Assembly (NCBI RefSeq): GCF_000687475.1
Contig: NC_057319.1
Location: 5,632,001 to 5,696,000 of the forward strand
Source of the DNA: Ustilaginoidea virens
Lineage: Eukaryota > Ascomycota > Sordariomycetes > Hypocreales > Clavicipitaceae
Length of the DNA: 64,000 bases
Direction: 5' to 3'
This document shows positions 46,207-57,841 of the stretch, in pieces. The stretch's first letter is position 1; each line of letters begins with the position of its first letter. The position numbers were made by a program, and so were the translations under genes. The notes under the pieces were generated by a model, which did no database searches, was not told the DNA's origin, and saw nothing but the letters and a program-made list of their open reading frames with translations.

Positions 46207-47409
46207 CTGTGATGTCGGGGGATGGAGGATGGATCCTGCGTGCAGTTGGCAGGGGACAGAAAGCCGGAGGGACGGACGGCTGTCTAAGACGGCTGTCTCC
46301 GGATACGGAGTTTTTTGCCTTGTGCTTGTATCCACTACCGATTGCTGGATGAAACCAAACGGGCCGTGACGGCCCTCGCGTCCGTCAACGCGGCAAGAGT
46401 TCAACACATGTTGGGGGTCATTCCGAGCCGTGCGGTTAAAGAAACAAGCAATAACGAGAATCAGTCAGGCTAGGCATGTGCAGTCCCGGACTCCTGGCTA
46501 CCTGCTAGACTACCTAAACAAGGTCGGGGGGTTCCGGGTTTCCCGCGGTTTCCTCAAACACAACCAACCACAGTCATGCACCGTCCACTGCTCCCGCACC
46601 GCCCCCCCCATCATGTGCTGCTCAATCCTCGTTACTCCGTAGTCTCCGTATCCGTACGGTCTCGGCTGTGTATAACATCGTCGCAAAGGAAACGAAACCG
46701 CGTGTCCGTCTGGCGCACCTCGTTCAAAGCCCCGTCACCAGTCGTCGCCGCCACGACGGAAACGCGATCAACAGAGAAAAGAAAAATAGGGTATTTCCCG
46801 GGCCACGGCAGACGCGAGGTACAATGGCAAAGAAAAAAAAAAACAAAAAAAAACAAAAAAAGCGGCATGCGGGCGGTTCCAACAGGCGGTGGCCTGCCGT
46901 GGCAGTGAATGCAGCTTCAAGAAATGAAAAGAGCAACGTAGCAGGCGACGCAATGTAAGAAGAAGAAAAAAGACACGGACAGAGAGGGGGGGGGGGGGGG
47001 GGGGGGGGGGGGGAAGAAAAAAAGAAAAAAAGAAAAAGACATGAGCTCACTTCGTTCACTCTTCGCCAAAGCAATGTAAATAAAAAAGAAAAGGAAAAAA
47101 AAAAACAGAAAAGAAAAAAACAAGCAACTTTCGTCAGTCTTAGCACATGCCCAAACACTCGCCCAGGGTCAGCAAGGCTTCCTGTCTGACGCTTTGCCGT
47201 GTAATGGGGCTTGGAAAAAATCAAGTAGTGATGCTCACTCCGTCTTGCGCGTGCGCAGTGCAATGTAATACATACACACATGGATACAAACGCTCATATA
47301 GACCACATGAGTTGGCTTCTTGCCGTCACCCGCAAGTCATGGACTCCTCACCCCTCGGGTTGCACGGCGAGTCCTGTCGCGCAGTCTTCCAAAGAAAGCT
47401 CAGCCCCAC
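46207..47409. other. Intergenic, no gene recognised
   Basis: Lies between the ATL start and the kinesin 3' end. It has A-rich tracts at 46832-46861 and 47017-47120 around a second G-run; no gene. Confidence 0.5.
46986..47013 (+). repeat. Poly(G) run, 28 nt
   Basis: Uninterrupted G28 between purine-rich tracts. Confidence 0.85.
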
Positions 47410-50400
47410 CTAGAAGCAATTCAGACTGCCCTTCTTCTTCTTACCCTTGTTAATGGCGTTCATCCTCTCCTCGAGCTGCTTTCTGGCCTGCTCAGCGGCC
47501 TGGCGCTTCCTACGCTCCTCTTCCACTGCTTGCATGCTCCACCGGCTGTCTTGCTGCGGTTCAGGCTGCCGGTCCTTCACTTCCTTGAGTTCCGTCTCCA
47601 GCTCCTGGGCTCGTTTCTTCCACGAGTCGCAGTCGCCCTTGACCTTTTTCGATTGCTTTTCGAGATCAGTGAGTGCTTCCTCCAGTGTCTGCGTGAGCTG
47701 GCGCTCGGCGTGCAAGTGTTTCTCAATGGTCCTGATGCGAGCCTCTTGATCCTCCGTAAGCTGCGACATGTTGACCGCATCCTTGCTGAGCGCACCACGA
47801 CCACCACCGGTGGGGGATGTGGACGCCGCCGTGTTTGTCGGCGAGCCGCTCCTAGTAGCAACGCTGGGCAGCGGTGGTAATGGTATGGCAGGAGGTGGTG
47901 ATGGCAGCAACGCGTGCGAGCTGCTCTTTCGGATGGTCGAGTTGGAGTTCGATCGCTTGAGATCGTCCGTCGCGCAGTTTTCTTGAAACTTGGCCTGCAG
48001 CGACGTGTATTCCTCGCGAATCGTGTCCAGGTCAGCTTGAAGTTTTAATCGAGCCGATGTGGCTTCTTCCAGCTGGGCATTTCGCTCCGTCTGCAGAGTG
48101 CTCAGGCGCTTGTTGGTCATCTGTGCCTCGTCAAAGTTGCTCTGCAGCTGCTCCTCAAGCTCCTCCACCAGACGGCTGTTTTTCATGTTGCGGTCCTCCA
48201 GGTCGACAAGCTTCGACTTTACCGCTGTCAGCTGTTCTGACATGGAACTTGGCGCCGAGGCTAAACTGCCCGAGAGCATCTCGCTCAGCGACGCCTTGGC
48301 CGCTTCCACATCACCACGGACGTCTTCGTTCAACCTGCTGAGTTCGGCCATCTGGCTCTTCATCTCTTCGGCCTTCCGCTGCTCCTCGATAAGCAGCTTC
48401 CCATCTGCGAGGAGCTTCTCGATGCGTTCTGGGAGCAGCTCAACGCTCACGTCGAGATTCATGCCGACAGCGACCTGGGTGGCGACCTTGTTCAGGTCGT
48501 CTCGGGCTTGCGAGACTTCTTCTTCCAGCTTATGCAACGCATCCGTGTGTTCCTGCATGAGCACTTCGGCTTGCTCCTCGTAACTCTTTTGCTCTTGCGC
48601 TTTTAATTCGGCCATTTCCTTGGAGTGTTTGTCATGCACAAGTCCTAGGGTATCTTGGAGGGATCTCGCCGCTTCCGTTTGTGCGATAACCTTTTCCTCA
48701 AGTGAAACCACAAGCCCACGATGCTCCTCAAGTTCCTTGCTTGCGATATCGTGAGCCGCGCCCAATTCTTCCAGCTCAGATTTGGCTGCTGAATATTCGC
48801 ACTCTAGCTGGGCCAATTTAGCGGCAGTGCCGTTGATGACGGCTTTGTACCCATCAATCTCAGTGCGTAAGAAGTCTACCAGTTTCTGGTGCTTCTTCTC
48901 GACGTCTTGCTTTGGATCCTCGTTTTGAGAAATGGCTTTGGAAGTGGAGTCTTTGAGGCTCTCCTGCGAGGCAGCCATCTGTTCTTCCAGCCTCACGATG
49001 CTGGCTCGCAGCACAGCCTCATTCTTAGCCGTTGCTTCAAGAACAAGTTGATGCTTCCCCTCCCAACCAGAAAGCTCATCTCGAAGTTGTGATATGAGCT
49101 GCTGTCTTTCCAAATCGCCATCACCATCATCAACCTTGATGGCTTCAACATCATTGTCTTGGGCGCTCGGTGCGGCGTTCTTCAAAGCCTCACGAAGCTC
49201 CTCCACCTGCGAGGCCATTTCCTTCTCTCTCACTTCGTAAGCTTCTCGCAGCTCCGACATTTGCTTCTCGTTTCTCTCGAGCTGATCACGTAGGTTTGCA
49301 ACCATGGACATGTCCATGGGGCTGGCTTTCAAACTAGATCGTTCTCTAGTGAGTCCAGAGATGATGGTCGTCTTAGTCTCCATCTCCTTCTTGACCGAAG
49401 CAATGCTCGCTTCCAGCTCTTGAATGCGTTCGCTTCGAGAGTGTAGTTCGTGCATGGCCGAGTTGAGGTTGAGCTCAAAGGCTTTCATCACCTCGGGCTG
49501 ATTCTCAAAACTTTCACTTGCAACGTTTCGGAGCGAAGCAAAGGCGCGATGCGCGCGGTCAATGACCAGCAGATTCTGGCTTGATTTTCTTCGAATCACG
49601 GGAGTGCTGGTCCTTGGGGAAGTCGCCTCAAGAGTGCGGGCCCTGTGCACCTCGGTTTTTAGCTCCTCCACCCTGTCCAGAGCGTCATTGTGTTTGGACT
49701 CAAGCTGAGCATATTTCTCCACAAGAGCTTTCTCAGCATCTTCCTTTTCCCCTGCCAATCGTTGCAGTCTCTGGACTTCCGCCACGAGTTGTTCAGGTGT
49801 AGCTTTCCCGCTCAAGTCCTCATTTGACAAGCAGGGCCTGGCGGTCGCCGTATCGTCTTCAGAGGCAAAGTCGACTGCTGAAGTATCCATGGTCGCCGGT
49901 GACTCAATGGCTGAGAACAGCTCAGAGGAAAGGGACCGTGACATTGATGAGCGAGGTTCGTCCTTGAGATCGACCGACTTGCCGTCAGATGCGAAAGAAC
50001 CGGGCCGCGTCCGGAGCGGTGTGGACGTTGATAATACTGAATCGCGCACAACGGACCGCGGGGGGTGGCGGGCTTCGTCTACTGCGTCTCGTAGCTCGGA
50101 GAGGGAACGCAGGGTTTCTTCATACTTGGCTTGAAGTTGCTCATACTCCTGGACCGTAGACTGATGCTCAACCCGAAGATCGACCAGCTCTTGGGTGACA
50201 GTCTCCAGCTTGTCAGCAACGAATGCATTCTGCGCGGTCGTCTGGGAGATGTTGCCGTTCGAAATGCAATGTTCCGCAAGCTCTTCTTCAGCGTCATGGA
50301 AATGATCACGGGTTTCTGCCCTTTGTGCACCGTAGTCGCCTTCGTATCCATTAACCTGTTTGGCATGGACGTGTTCATCGTGCTCTTCGGGAATAGGACC

Positions 50401-52880
50401 ATCGAGTTGGCTTTTGCAACTCACATGGGACTGGCTTCTGGAGTGATCTGTGAGGCGGTGATTACCTCGAATGGCGGCGGGACTTTTAGCAGCGTCAGGC
50501 TCTCCCGGTCTGCTTGCTTCAACATGATCAAGTTCATACAAAAGAGCATCAAGCTTGCCCAAGCTGCGTTGTCGCTCCACTAGCTGTTCTAAGCGATCTA
50601 CTTCTCGTTGCATGAGTTCAGAGTCTTGGTCGGCTTCGGCTAGACGTTCCTCAAGTGTGGAGATGTAATCTTCGCATGCAGCCTCATTCTCCCTGACTCT
50701 TGCAATTTCCTTGCGTAGCTCAACGATGATTGTCGCATTTTTCTCCTCGCCGCTGGTGTGGCCGTCCAGCTTGGCCTCGAGATCGTGGAGGTAGTTTTCT
50801 GTGCTAACTTCGCGATCCATGAGCTTCTGAAGACGTGTTTGCAATTGCGTGTTGATGGTTTCGACGTAAGCGCATTTCGTCTCCTTTTCCAGCAGCGAGG
50901 TCTCGGTATTAGAGAGAGTCGTCCGCGTACTGGACAAAGATTGTTCCAGGCTCTGAATCGTTTTTTCGTATTCAAGAACAACTTGTTCCACGGCTTGGGC
51001 AAACGAGTTGGATCGATTCAACCGGTCATCAGCAGTGTTTCCGTTCTGATCCAGTTCTTCCGACTCATCTTCTCGAGCCTTTGCAAGTTCGGCAATAAGC
51101 TTGGCATGGCGCTGGCTCAATGTGTTGTAGTTCTCCCGGGCATCTAGAAGCTGGTTTTGGAGCTCTGATTCACGTTCGTTATGTCTCTCAGCCCGCTCAT
51201 TCAGCGCAGTGTTGCCGCGTCGTGGGCTGTCTGTGATGCTTTGCGAGCTTCGAATCTGCTCTCTGAGAAATGATACCTCTGCCCGAAGACGTTCGATAAG
51301 AGCCTTCGAGTCGCCATCATCAATCTGCTGAATGCGAGGTTTGGACTGGATGGCCCTCGCACGTTGCGCATACTGAACCGTGTTCAACGTCTCACTGAGA
51401 TGAAACTCGGCTGGAGTGACGCATGCAATCATGTAGGTGTAGGCATTCCCACCAAGGGAGTCTTGCAAGAGACGCGTTAGTTTGGAGTCCCGGTAGGATA
51501 CGTGAGAGCCCGATTGACGTGAGGAAAGCTGGCTGATGACTTTGCCGAGTGAAGCCAAGCCCGCATTGATCGATATTCCTTCCTTGGCTCTCTCTCCTTG
51601 CGCGCCAGTATTTTTGAGACGTTCACTCCCAGCCAAGTCTACGAAATGAAGCTTGCTATCCGTCGTGACGCCAAACTCCTGACCCGTCATTGCTTCCAAA
51701 GGCATGGACAATCGTTTCTCTCCGCCAGTGGCAGTCTGCAGTCTGCTCTTACGCTGTATCAGATTCAATGAGAAGACAGCATGGGAGCGAGAAGACTTGG
51801 CGTTGACTGCAGTCGCATCGGTTTGACGGATGTTGGAACCGAAATTGAGGGCATTCATAAGATCATCCACGGAGTAAATATCAATCTGACGCAGACCGGT
51901 GAGGATAATGTTGCCTTTGGTGTCTTCCCGAATGGCAATGTTTGTCCTCTCACTCGTAGGAGTTGTGTCAGGTACGAGGAGGTCGCGTAGTTGCTCGTTA
52001 TAAATTTCCACATAGGTGGCCTTGAGAGACCAATTGCGGTCTCCAAGAGCGTTTTGTTGGTACGATCTAGGAGTCCGTAGATTGGAGATGGACTGCCTCT
52101 TTTGGGAGATAACAGTGCTCCCGCCGCTGGAAGCATCCAGCTTCTCAAAGAGTGCGGATGCAGCCCGTGGAATTACTCCTAGAAGATGAGTTAGCTCAAG
52201 TGACACCATCACCGTGATGACGATATTCGGCAGGAATAACGGAAGCCATCTCGGTAGTTTTGATGCTGCAGTTCCTTACCAATCATTGACTCATCATCTT
52301 GATCCCCTGGTCGAGAGGTTCCCATAGTGTATGATTTTCCAGCTCCGGACTGCCCATATGCTAGCAACGAAACGTTGTAACCTTGGGTAAAGGCGTTGAT
52401 CGAATCGGCCAAGTATTCCCAGATGCCATCTTGCATAACTTGAGGACTAAAAACGCGATCGAAAACAAATATCTTCCGGCCCTGTGGAGATTCGATAGCT
52501 AAGCTTGTGTTGGACGTCGTTTGAACCATGGAACGCTGGAACCGCTGAGGAATTAAATCGTAGCCCGGATCAGTGGGCTTCAGTGGTGGTCGCACGCGCA
52601 CAGCTGAAAGAGGCGGTCAGCATCTGAGGTTTTACCGACTCGAATATCACGTAAATGTTTGCGACTGCGAGCTTCCACTGCATGCTCCGATGCATATCGC
52701 AAATATGATTGACTCACCAACTTTGACAGCGGTCCGACTATCGTCGTCTGACGCCCTGCTTCCGACACCAGCCTTGCTACTCATGCTCATCCTACTTGAA
52801 CTCCTAGGACCGGGTTTCACGTTGGCGCCCTGAGGCCACTCCCTCTGGGGCAAAGGCGACGCCGGAGGCGAGGTTGCCAT
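47410..52880 (-). CDS. N-terminal motor kinesin with long coiled coil (kinesin-4/KIF21-like)
   Basis: Exons 52880-52718, 52603-52280 and 52178-47410 (minus strand) give 1751 residues. Splice joins rebuild TAVKVAVRVRPPLKPTDPGY and SMIGVIPRAASALFEKL. The motor occupies about residues 52-430: P-loop GQSGAGKSYTMG (138-149), KATYVEIYNEQLRDLL, switch I NAKSSRSHAVFSL, switch II DLAGSERLKNTGAQGERAKE and LTRLLQDSLGGNAYTYMIAC. After it lies over 1200 residues of almost continuous charged heptad-like coiled coil. The end has a Pro-rich patch (SPPPAIPLPPLPSV) and a basic tail (KGKKKKGSLNCF). The motor and length suggest a microtubule plus-end motor of the kinesin-4/KIF21 group; a different N-type class cannot be excluded without a tree. 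The long last exon has no stop and needs no further intron. Confidence 0.9.
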
Positions 52881-55649
52881 GGTAAATGATTTCCAGTACC
52901 GGCAAACTCCAGAACTGGTGAGGATTATGACACGAGGGCGGAAGTCATGAAGCACTAAGAATTGCCTGTGATGTGTTTGGGTGTTCCGATCCGTCCGTTT
53001 CGATGATAGAACCGTCAAGCCGCAAAGGGCCTTGCGCCGCGGCGCGTTGTTGACGTTGATTCGGCGGAATTTGGCAGTCTCTCGGCGTCAACTTGTAGCC
53101 AGCTTTGGTATTTGTGTAGGTCTCAAAAGAAGCTAATTGGGGATTGTGGAAGAAGAGATGCTTGGGTCGGAAACAGTGCCACACGCTGGAGTACCATTCC
53201 CTAGATGGTGGAGTTCAAGTTTCTTCGAACTGCAGATTGACTCTCGCGTGGGGACAAGTCACAATTGCGTGGTTATCTGAAACCAGGGGGCAATGGGCAA
53301 CCACTTGTCAACAAGACAGACCAGATTGGGGCACGGGCTTGGTGTGCACTGCGGAATGGCTGCGCAGTGGGCGCTGGGATTTACCAGGGGTCCAGGCGGT
53401 GCTGGAGCTAATTAAACACGAGCCTGGCGGTTAAGAAAACAAGGGGATAGAAAAAGTACGCAATAGGGGACGCCTCCAGGAGAAGGAAAAAAAAAAAGGT
53501 ATGGAGTACAGCGCAACTCGGTGGCAGTCTTTCTTTTTGGGTCAAAGGCTGAACGGGGGGACTTGCTAGCTGCGACCATGCGACTTTTGATTGGATCTCA
53601 GACTTTTGGGCGTCACCATGCCCCACATCTTGTCCACCAAAGAAAGTACCTGTGTACTCCGTAGCTGGACGCAGAACACCGGTCGAGGCTTTACTACATG
53701 TACCTAGCTGCTTTCTTATAAAAGAACAAAAATAGGAGAAGGACGGAAGAACGGAGAAGAAATGAGAAAAAACTCCAGGCGTTAATGAGCATGGCAATTG
53801 CCTCTATTAAGTTGCATCCTGCTACGATGTGGGCACTTTATGGACCTTGGGGGGAAAGGGGTTGGGTGAGGCACACATAATGCGACTTCGTACAATGTAA
53901 GGGGGAAAGAGGCCAGACCGGTCACCGGTGCCGCGTTGTATTGGGTTTCCCCCACCGCCTACCAACCGAATTGACTGAGAGTGCCTTCAAACGGCGCAAG
54001 GACATGGGCCAGGCAGGAACAGAAAAGGCTGCGATTGTGGGTGGCAGGCTGCTAGTACGGAGTACTGAACATCTGTCTGTACTTCAATAATGTGCTCGGG
54101 TACTCCGGAGTCCGCCACCCGTGACTCGGGTTAGATTACTCCGTACTCCGTACAGAGCAGTATGAATATGCTCGAGTCGCGCTTGGTTCCCCACCAAAGT
54201 TACCGTCCCAGATATAGTAGCCGTACTCCGTAGAGGAAAGCTAGACATATGAGGTGGTGATGATGCAGAGAGCCCCAGCATTGCGCCGGGCAACCCGCGG
54301 TGCCAAGCAAGCACTTGAGAGGATGCCAGAAAAGCGCGCCATCTTGATGCTGGTGCTCGTAAAAGAAATCACGACGAGGAAAAGATAGGTCAACCCGTGT
54401 TGTACCTTGTCGGCGCTACATATGCCATTGAAGAGGAAAAGGTTGGTTCGAATATATAGCGTTGTTTGTCATGGGGGGAACTTGCTCCGCTGATATTTTG
54501 GATGCGCTCCATACGCACTTGGTATTTCTTCTCGAGTTTGTTGTTGATTGATAGTCTAGTCCTGCGCAGCGAGTGGCGCTTTTTCACCCGCACGATGCAT
54601 CGCAGGGCCACATCTGTGCTCAGTATCAGGTACCTAATACCACCCTACCTGGTGGCTTCTTAATCGGGGAATGCCTTGGAACTGCAGGCAAAATAAGAAA
54701 TCGAGGCGGGTCAGGACCGTAGCATTCGGAACAAGGTATTGAGGTGATCATTTGTGACACGAAATAACATGGACTGATCTGTTGGATGCTAGCCCTTCAG
54801 GCTTTAGCTAACCATGAGTTGCCTGACTCAGTCGCGGAATGGCAATCCGGTCATGACATAACGGATCCTTCAATCAGTGGGATGTCGAGTCTGATGTCTG
54901 ATTGAATCCGCTGGGGTGGACGGACGGGAAATGCCCGCCTGAGCGTGGCCGTCCTTCTTGCTCCGTGATGACTTTCCTTGGGGCAGATAAGCTGTTCTAT
55001 CCTGCATGTGGTGTGTTCCACGACCCCAGCCCCGCTGGCCGGCGCTGGCCGGCCCCTATTTCACGTCAATGCACGGATTATGCTGACCACGCGTCTCAGT
55101 ATTCCTGCTTCGTATTTATGAGTCCTGAACTTCAAATGCTTGGTAGCGTTAAAATGGTCCTAGAAATGTGTGGCACTTACGGTTCCGAGTCCATTGCAAA
55201 TGCCACCTCGTTAGTACGGCAATTCGTCAATGATAAAGTTAGGGGTCGCACATCCAAAAATAAATGGCTTACTCGGCAGTACATTCGGAGTACTCCGTAT
55301 TCTGTTCCCTTTTGCAAGTCTAAGATATGTATCTCTGTGCTCGTTCAGCTTTAGCACTCGTGAAATAGATTTGCCCAGTGCAAGTGGGAAGCCAGTGACA
55401 GGCTGCAGCCCGCTATGGTTGCCAGGTCGACTGAAGTTTATTGAAAGGCTGGTTCGATGACAGAAGGTTGGTGTCGCTGACACGAGCCCTATACGGACTA
55501 CTCCGTACAGTGCACAGCGCACAGTTGTACCGGTTGTCCCCACTACCCTGCCTCCTGCCAGATGCGACGCCGCGTGACGCGTCGAACTGAGACGGCCATG
55601 GAAGACGTCGAGTTCCTTTCTTACTTTCATTTGATGCAGGAAACTCGCC
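52881..55649. other. Divergent intergenic region
   Basis: About 2.8 kb between the kinesin and EME1 start codons with no gene. It is the densest place for the ACTCCGTA/TACGGAGT word (about 53653, 54055, 54137, 54145, 54222, 55291, 55499). Confidence 0.5.
54137..54153. repeat. Doubled ACTCCGTA word
   Basis: TTACTCCGTACTCCGTAC, the same tandem arrangement seen at 14066-14083. Confidence 0.7.
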
Positions 55650-57599
55650 ATGATACGCAACGTAATCGATCTGACGTCTTCTAGCCCTCTGCCATTCAAG
55701 CCCGCGCTACCAAAACACGCGCCACCTCCATCTGCCCAGCACCGTTCAGCCGCCCCATTGTCTGGCCTAGACTCATTCGACGATGTCGACGATTTTGGAG
55801 ACGTCTTGGATCTGACTTGCCAGCCCGAATCAAAGCGCAGAAAGGTCCATGGTCAACATGATGCGGTGCAAGGAAAGGCTAAGATGCTCTCGATAGCTGA
55901 ACAACCGCCTTTTATGGTTGGCAATCCCCTTAACAAAAGGTCGGCGTTGGAAACAATCGAGTTCACCAGCTCACTAGAACCAACTTCCCCAACACAAGGC
56001 TCGCTCGACGCCAGGAAGACGTCGTCGTCACACCATTTGCCATCTCTCGCTGACGACAGGACTACGACCGCCTGTGAACTAGAGGTGTCTTGCACCTCGG
56101 ATCCGTTTGACAGCTCGCCCAGGGTAGCTTCAGCGAATCGCGCAAACTGCAGAAGAGCGCAATCTCTCGATCCATTCTGCAGCTCATCCCCACTGCGAGT
56201 TGCGGTACCTCGCGACCATCTCTCGGAAACAAAGTTTGAGAGACCGATAGGAGCAGGGAGGCTACTTTCTCAACGAGACGTACAAACAGGGCGCCAACAT
56301 GGCGAAGCACATCCGTTTGCGGATAGTCGGACTGCCGTTTTGCCAACAGAGACGAAGGTGTCGGACCAAGTCATACACATAGATGACTCTGATATATCCA
56401 GCGATGACGAACTACCATCCATACGAGAGATAAATATGTCTAGACGTCATGCTCGATCTACACTTCGAAGATCACAAAGCGACGTCACATGGTCAAGACA
56501 ACGAGCGTTGAGCTCCGTGCCCAGACTGAAACAGACCAAACCCAAGAAGCTGACGGAAGAGCGAGTTGCAGAGAAGGAAGAGAAGCGCCGTGAAAGGGAG
56601 GAGCAAAGGGCTGTCAAAGCCTTGGAAAAGCAGCGCGCAGCCGCATTAGTTGAAGTCAACAAACTACGCACTGATAAAAAGGTGTCTACACCGGAAATGA
56701 TTGTTGACTTGCCATCGAGTCTCAAACCGGAACTGCAAGTGCAGATTCAGGAGATGCTACAGGGTTTGGGGGTCCAACACTCGACTTGGGATTGTCCCGA
56801 TCATAATATAATCAAATGGCGAAGAACGGTGTCGTCGAAATTCAACGACAATTTGGGTTTGTGGGAGCCTATTCCTGCCCGGGTCGTGGAAGAGAGTACC
56901 GCTCTTGTGATTCTCACGGCCGATGAATTTGTCGAAACCACACTCGACGGCACCCTGTCATCTGTTGTGATGGACGTTCAAACACGACTACAGGGCAAGA
57001 GTGTTCTGTATCTCATTCAAGGCTTAACGGCATGGCTTCGCAAAAACCGCAACAACCGCAACCGGAGCTTTGCAGCAAGGGTCCGATCCATCAATGCCAA
57101 GACAACATTGAGGGTATCTACAGAGTACATATCAGAGGACATCGTCGAAGATGCTTTGTTAACGCTTCAAGTCGACCACGATATGCTCATCCATCATACT
57201 GCTGTGGCAACAGAAACAGCTAGATGGGTTGTCAACTTTACGCAGCACGTCTCCACCATTCCGTACAAGAACCAACGAGACCAAGCCACTTCAGTTGCAG
57301 GATTCTGTATGGAAAGCGGGCAGGTTCGCACAGGAGACAGTCCACATGATACGTACGTACGTATGTTGCAAGAGATAGTGCGTGTCACGGCTCCCACTGC
57401 GTATGGTGTGGCATCAGAGTTTGAAACGGTGACCAAATTGATTCAAGGGCTGGAGCGGGGAGGACCAAACTGTCTGGAAGGCGTGAGGAGGAGTGCCAAT
57501 AAAGACGGGGCCGTGACCGATAGGACTATTGGGGGGGCGGTAAGTCGGAGGATTTTCAAGGTGTTTATTGGGAAGGATGAGGAGAGTACCGACGTATGA
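55650..57599 (+). CDS. EME1: Crossover junction endonuclease subunit Eme1/Mms4
   Basis: A single exon of 649 residues. The first 300 are disordered, with short hydrophobic-acidic patches (VIDLTSSSP, VLDLTCQPES, VIHIDDSDISSDDE) that resemble SUMO-interacting motifs. A charged helix (EERVAEKEEKRREREEQRAV) leads into the ERCC4-like domain (about 340-520: IVDLPSSLKPELQVQIQEML, SSVVMDVQTRLQGKSVLYLI, GLTAWLRKNRN) and a C-terminal helix-hairpin-helix region (YVRMLQEIVRVTAPTAYGVA, LIQGLERGGP). As expected for Eme1, the catalytic ERKxxxD motif of Mus81 is absent. With Mus81 it cuts flaps, stalled forks and nicked Holliday junctions in the nucleus. The end converges with the histidine phosphatase gene, 242 bp away. 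Confidence 0.9.
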   Translation: MIRNVIDLTSSSPLPFKPALPKHAPPPSAQHRSAAPLSGLDSFDDVDDFGDVLDLTCQPESKRRKVHGQHDAVQGKAKMLSIAEQPPFMVGNPLNKRSALETIEFTSSLEPTSPTQGSLDARKTSSSHHLPSLADDRTTTACELEVSCTSDPFDSSPRVASANRANCRRAQSLDPFCSSSPLRVAVPRDHLSETKFERPIGAGRLLSQRDVQTGRQHGEAHPFADSRTAVLPTETKVSDQVIHIDDSDISSDDELPSIREINMSRRHARSTLRRSQSDVTWSRQRALSSVPRLKQTKPKKLTEERVAEKEEKRREREEQRAVKALEKQRAAALVEVNKLRTDKKVSTPEMIVDLPSSLKPELQVQIQEMLQGLGVQHSTWDCPDHNIIKWRRTVSSKFNDNLGLWEPIPARVVEESTALVILTADEFVETTLDGTLSSVVMDVQTRLQGKSVLYLIQGLTAWLRKNRNNRNRSFAARVRSINAKTTLRVSTEYISEDIVEDALLTLQVDHDMLIHHTAVATETARWVVNFTQHVSTIPYKNQRDQATSVAGFCMESGQVRTGDSPHDTYVRMLQEIVRVTAPTAYGVASEFETVTKLIQGLERGGPNCLEGVRRSANKDGAVTDRTIGGAVSRRIFKVFIGKDEESTDV

Positions 57600-57841
57600 C
57601 GCGTCTGATAACCTTAGAATATGGCCTGCATCGCCTCCACACCAAGGGGTTATCTCTACAAGCGGTGTAAATTGTCCCAGATTTTTATAATATAGATAGA
57701 TATATACTGCATTACGGCCATGGCAAACGGACAGATGTCCACAACGGTTCAAAATGCGATGTCGTTAGCCTAACAATCTTCGTTGTGTTAGCCATGTCCC
57801 AGGACACATACGGATCAACAAATAAGTCAAAGAAAGGCATT

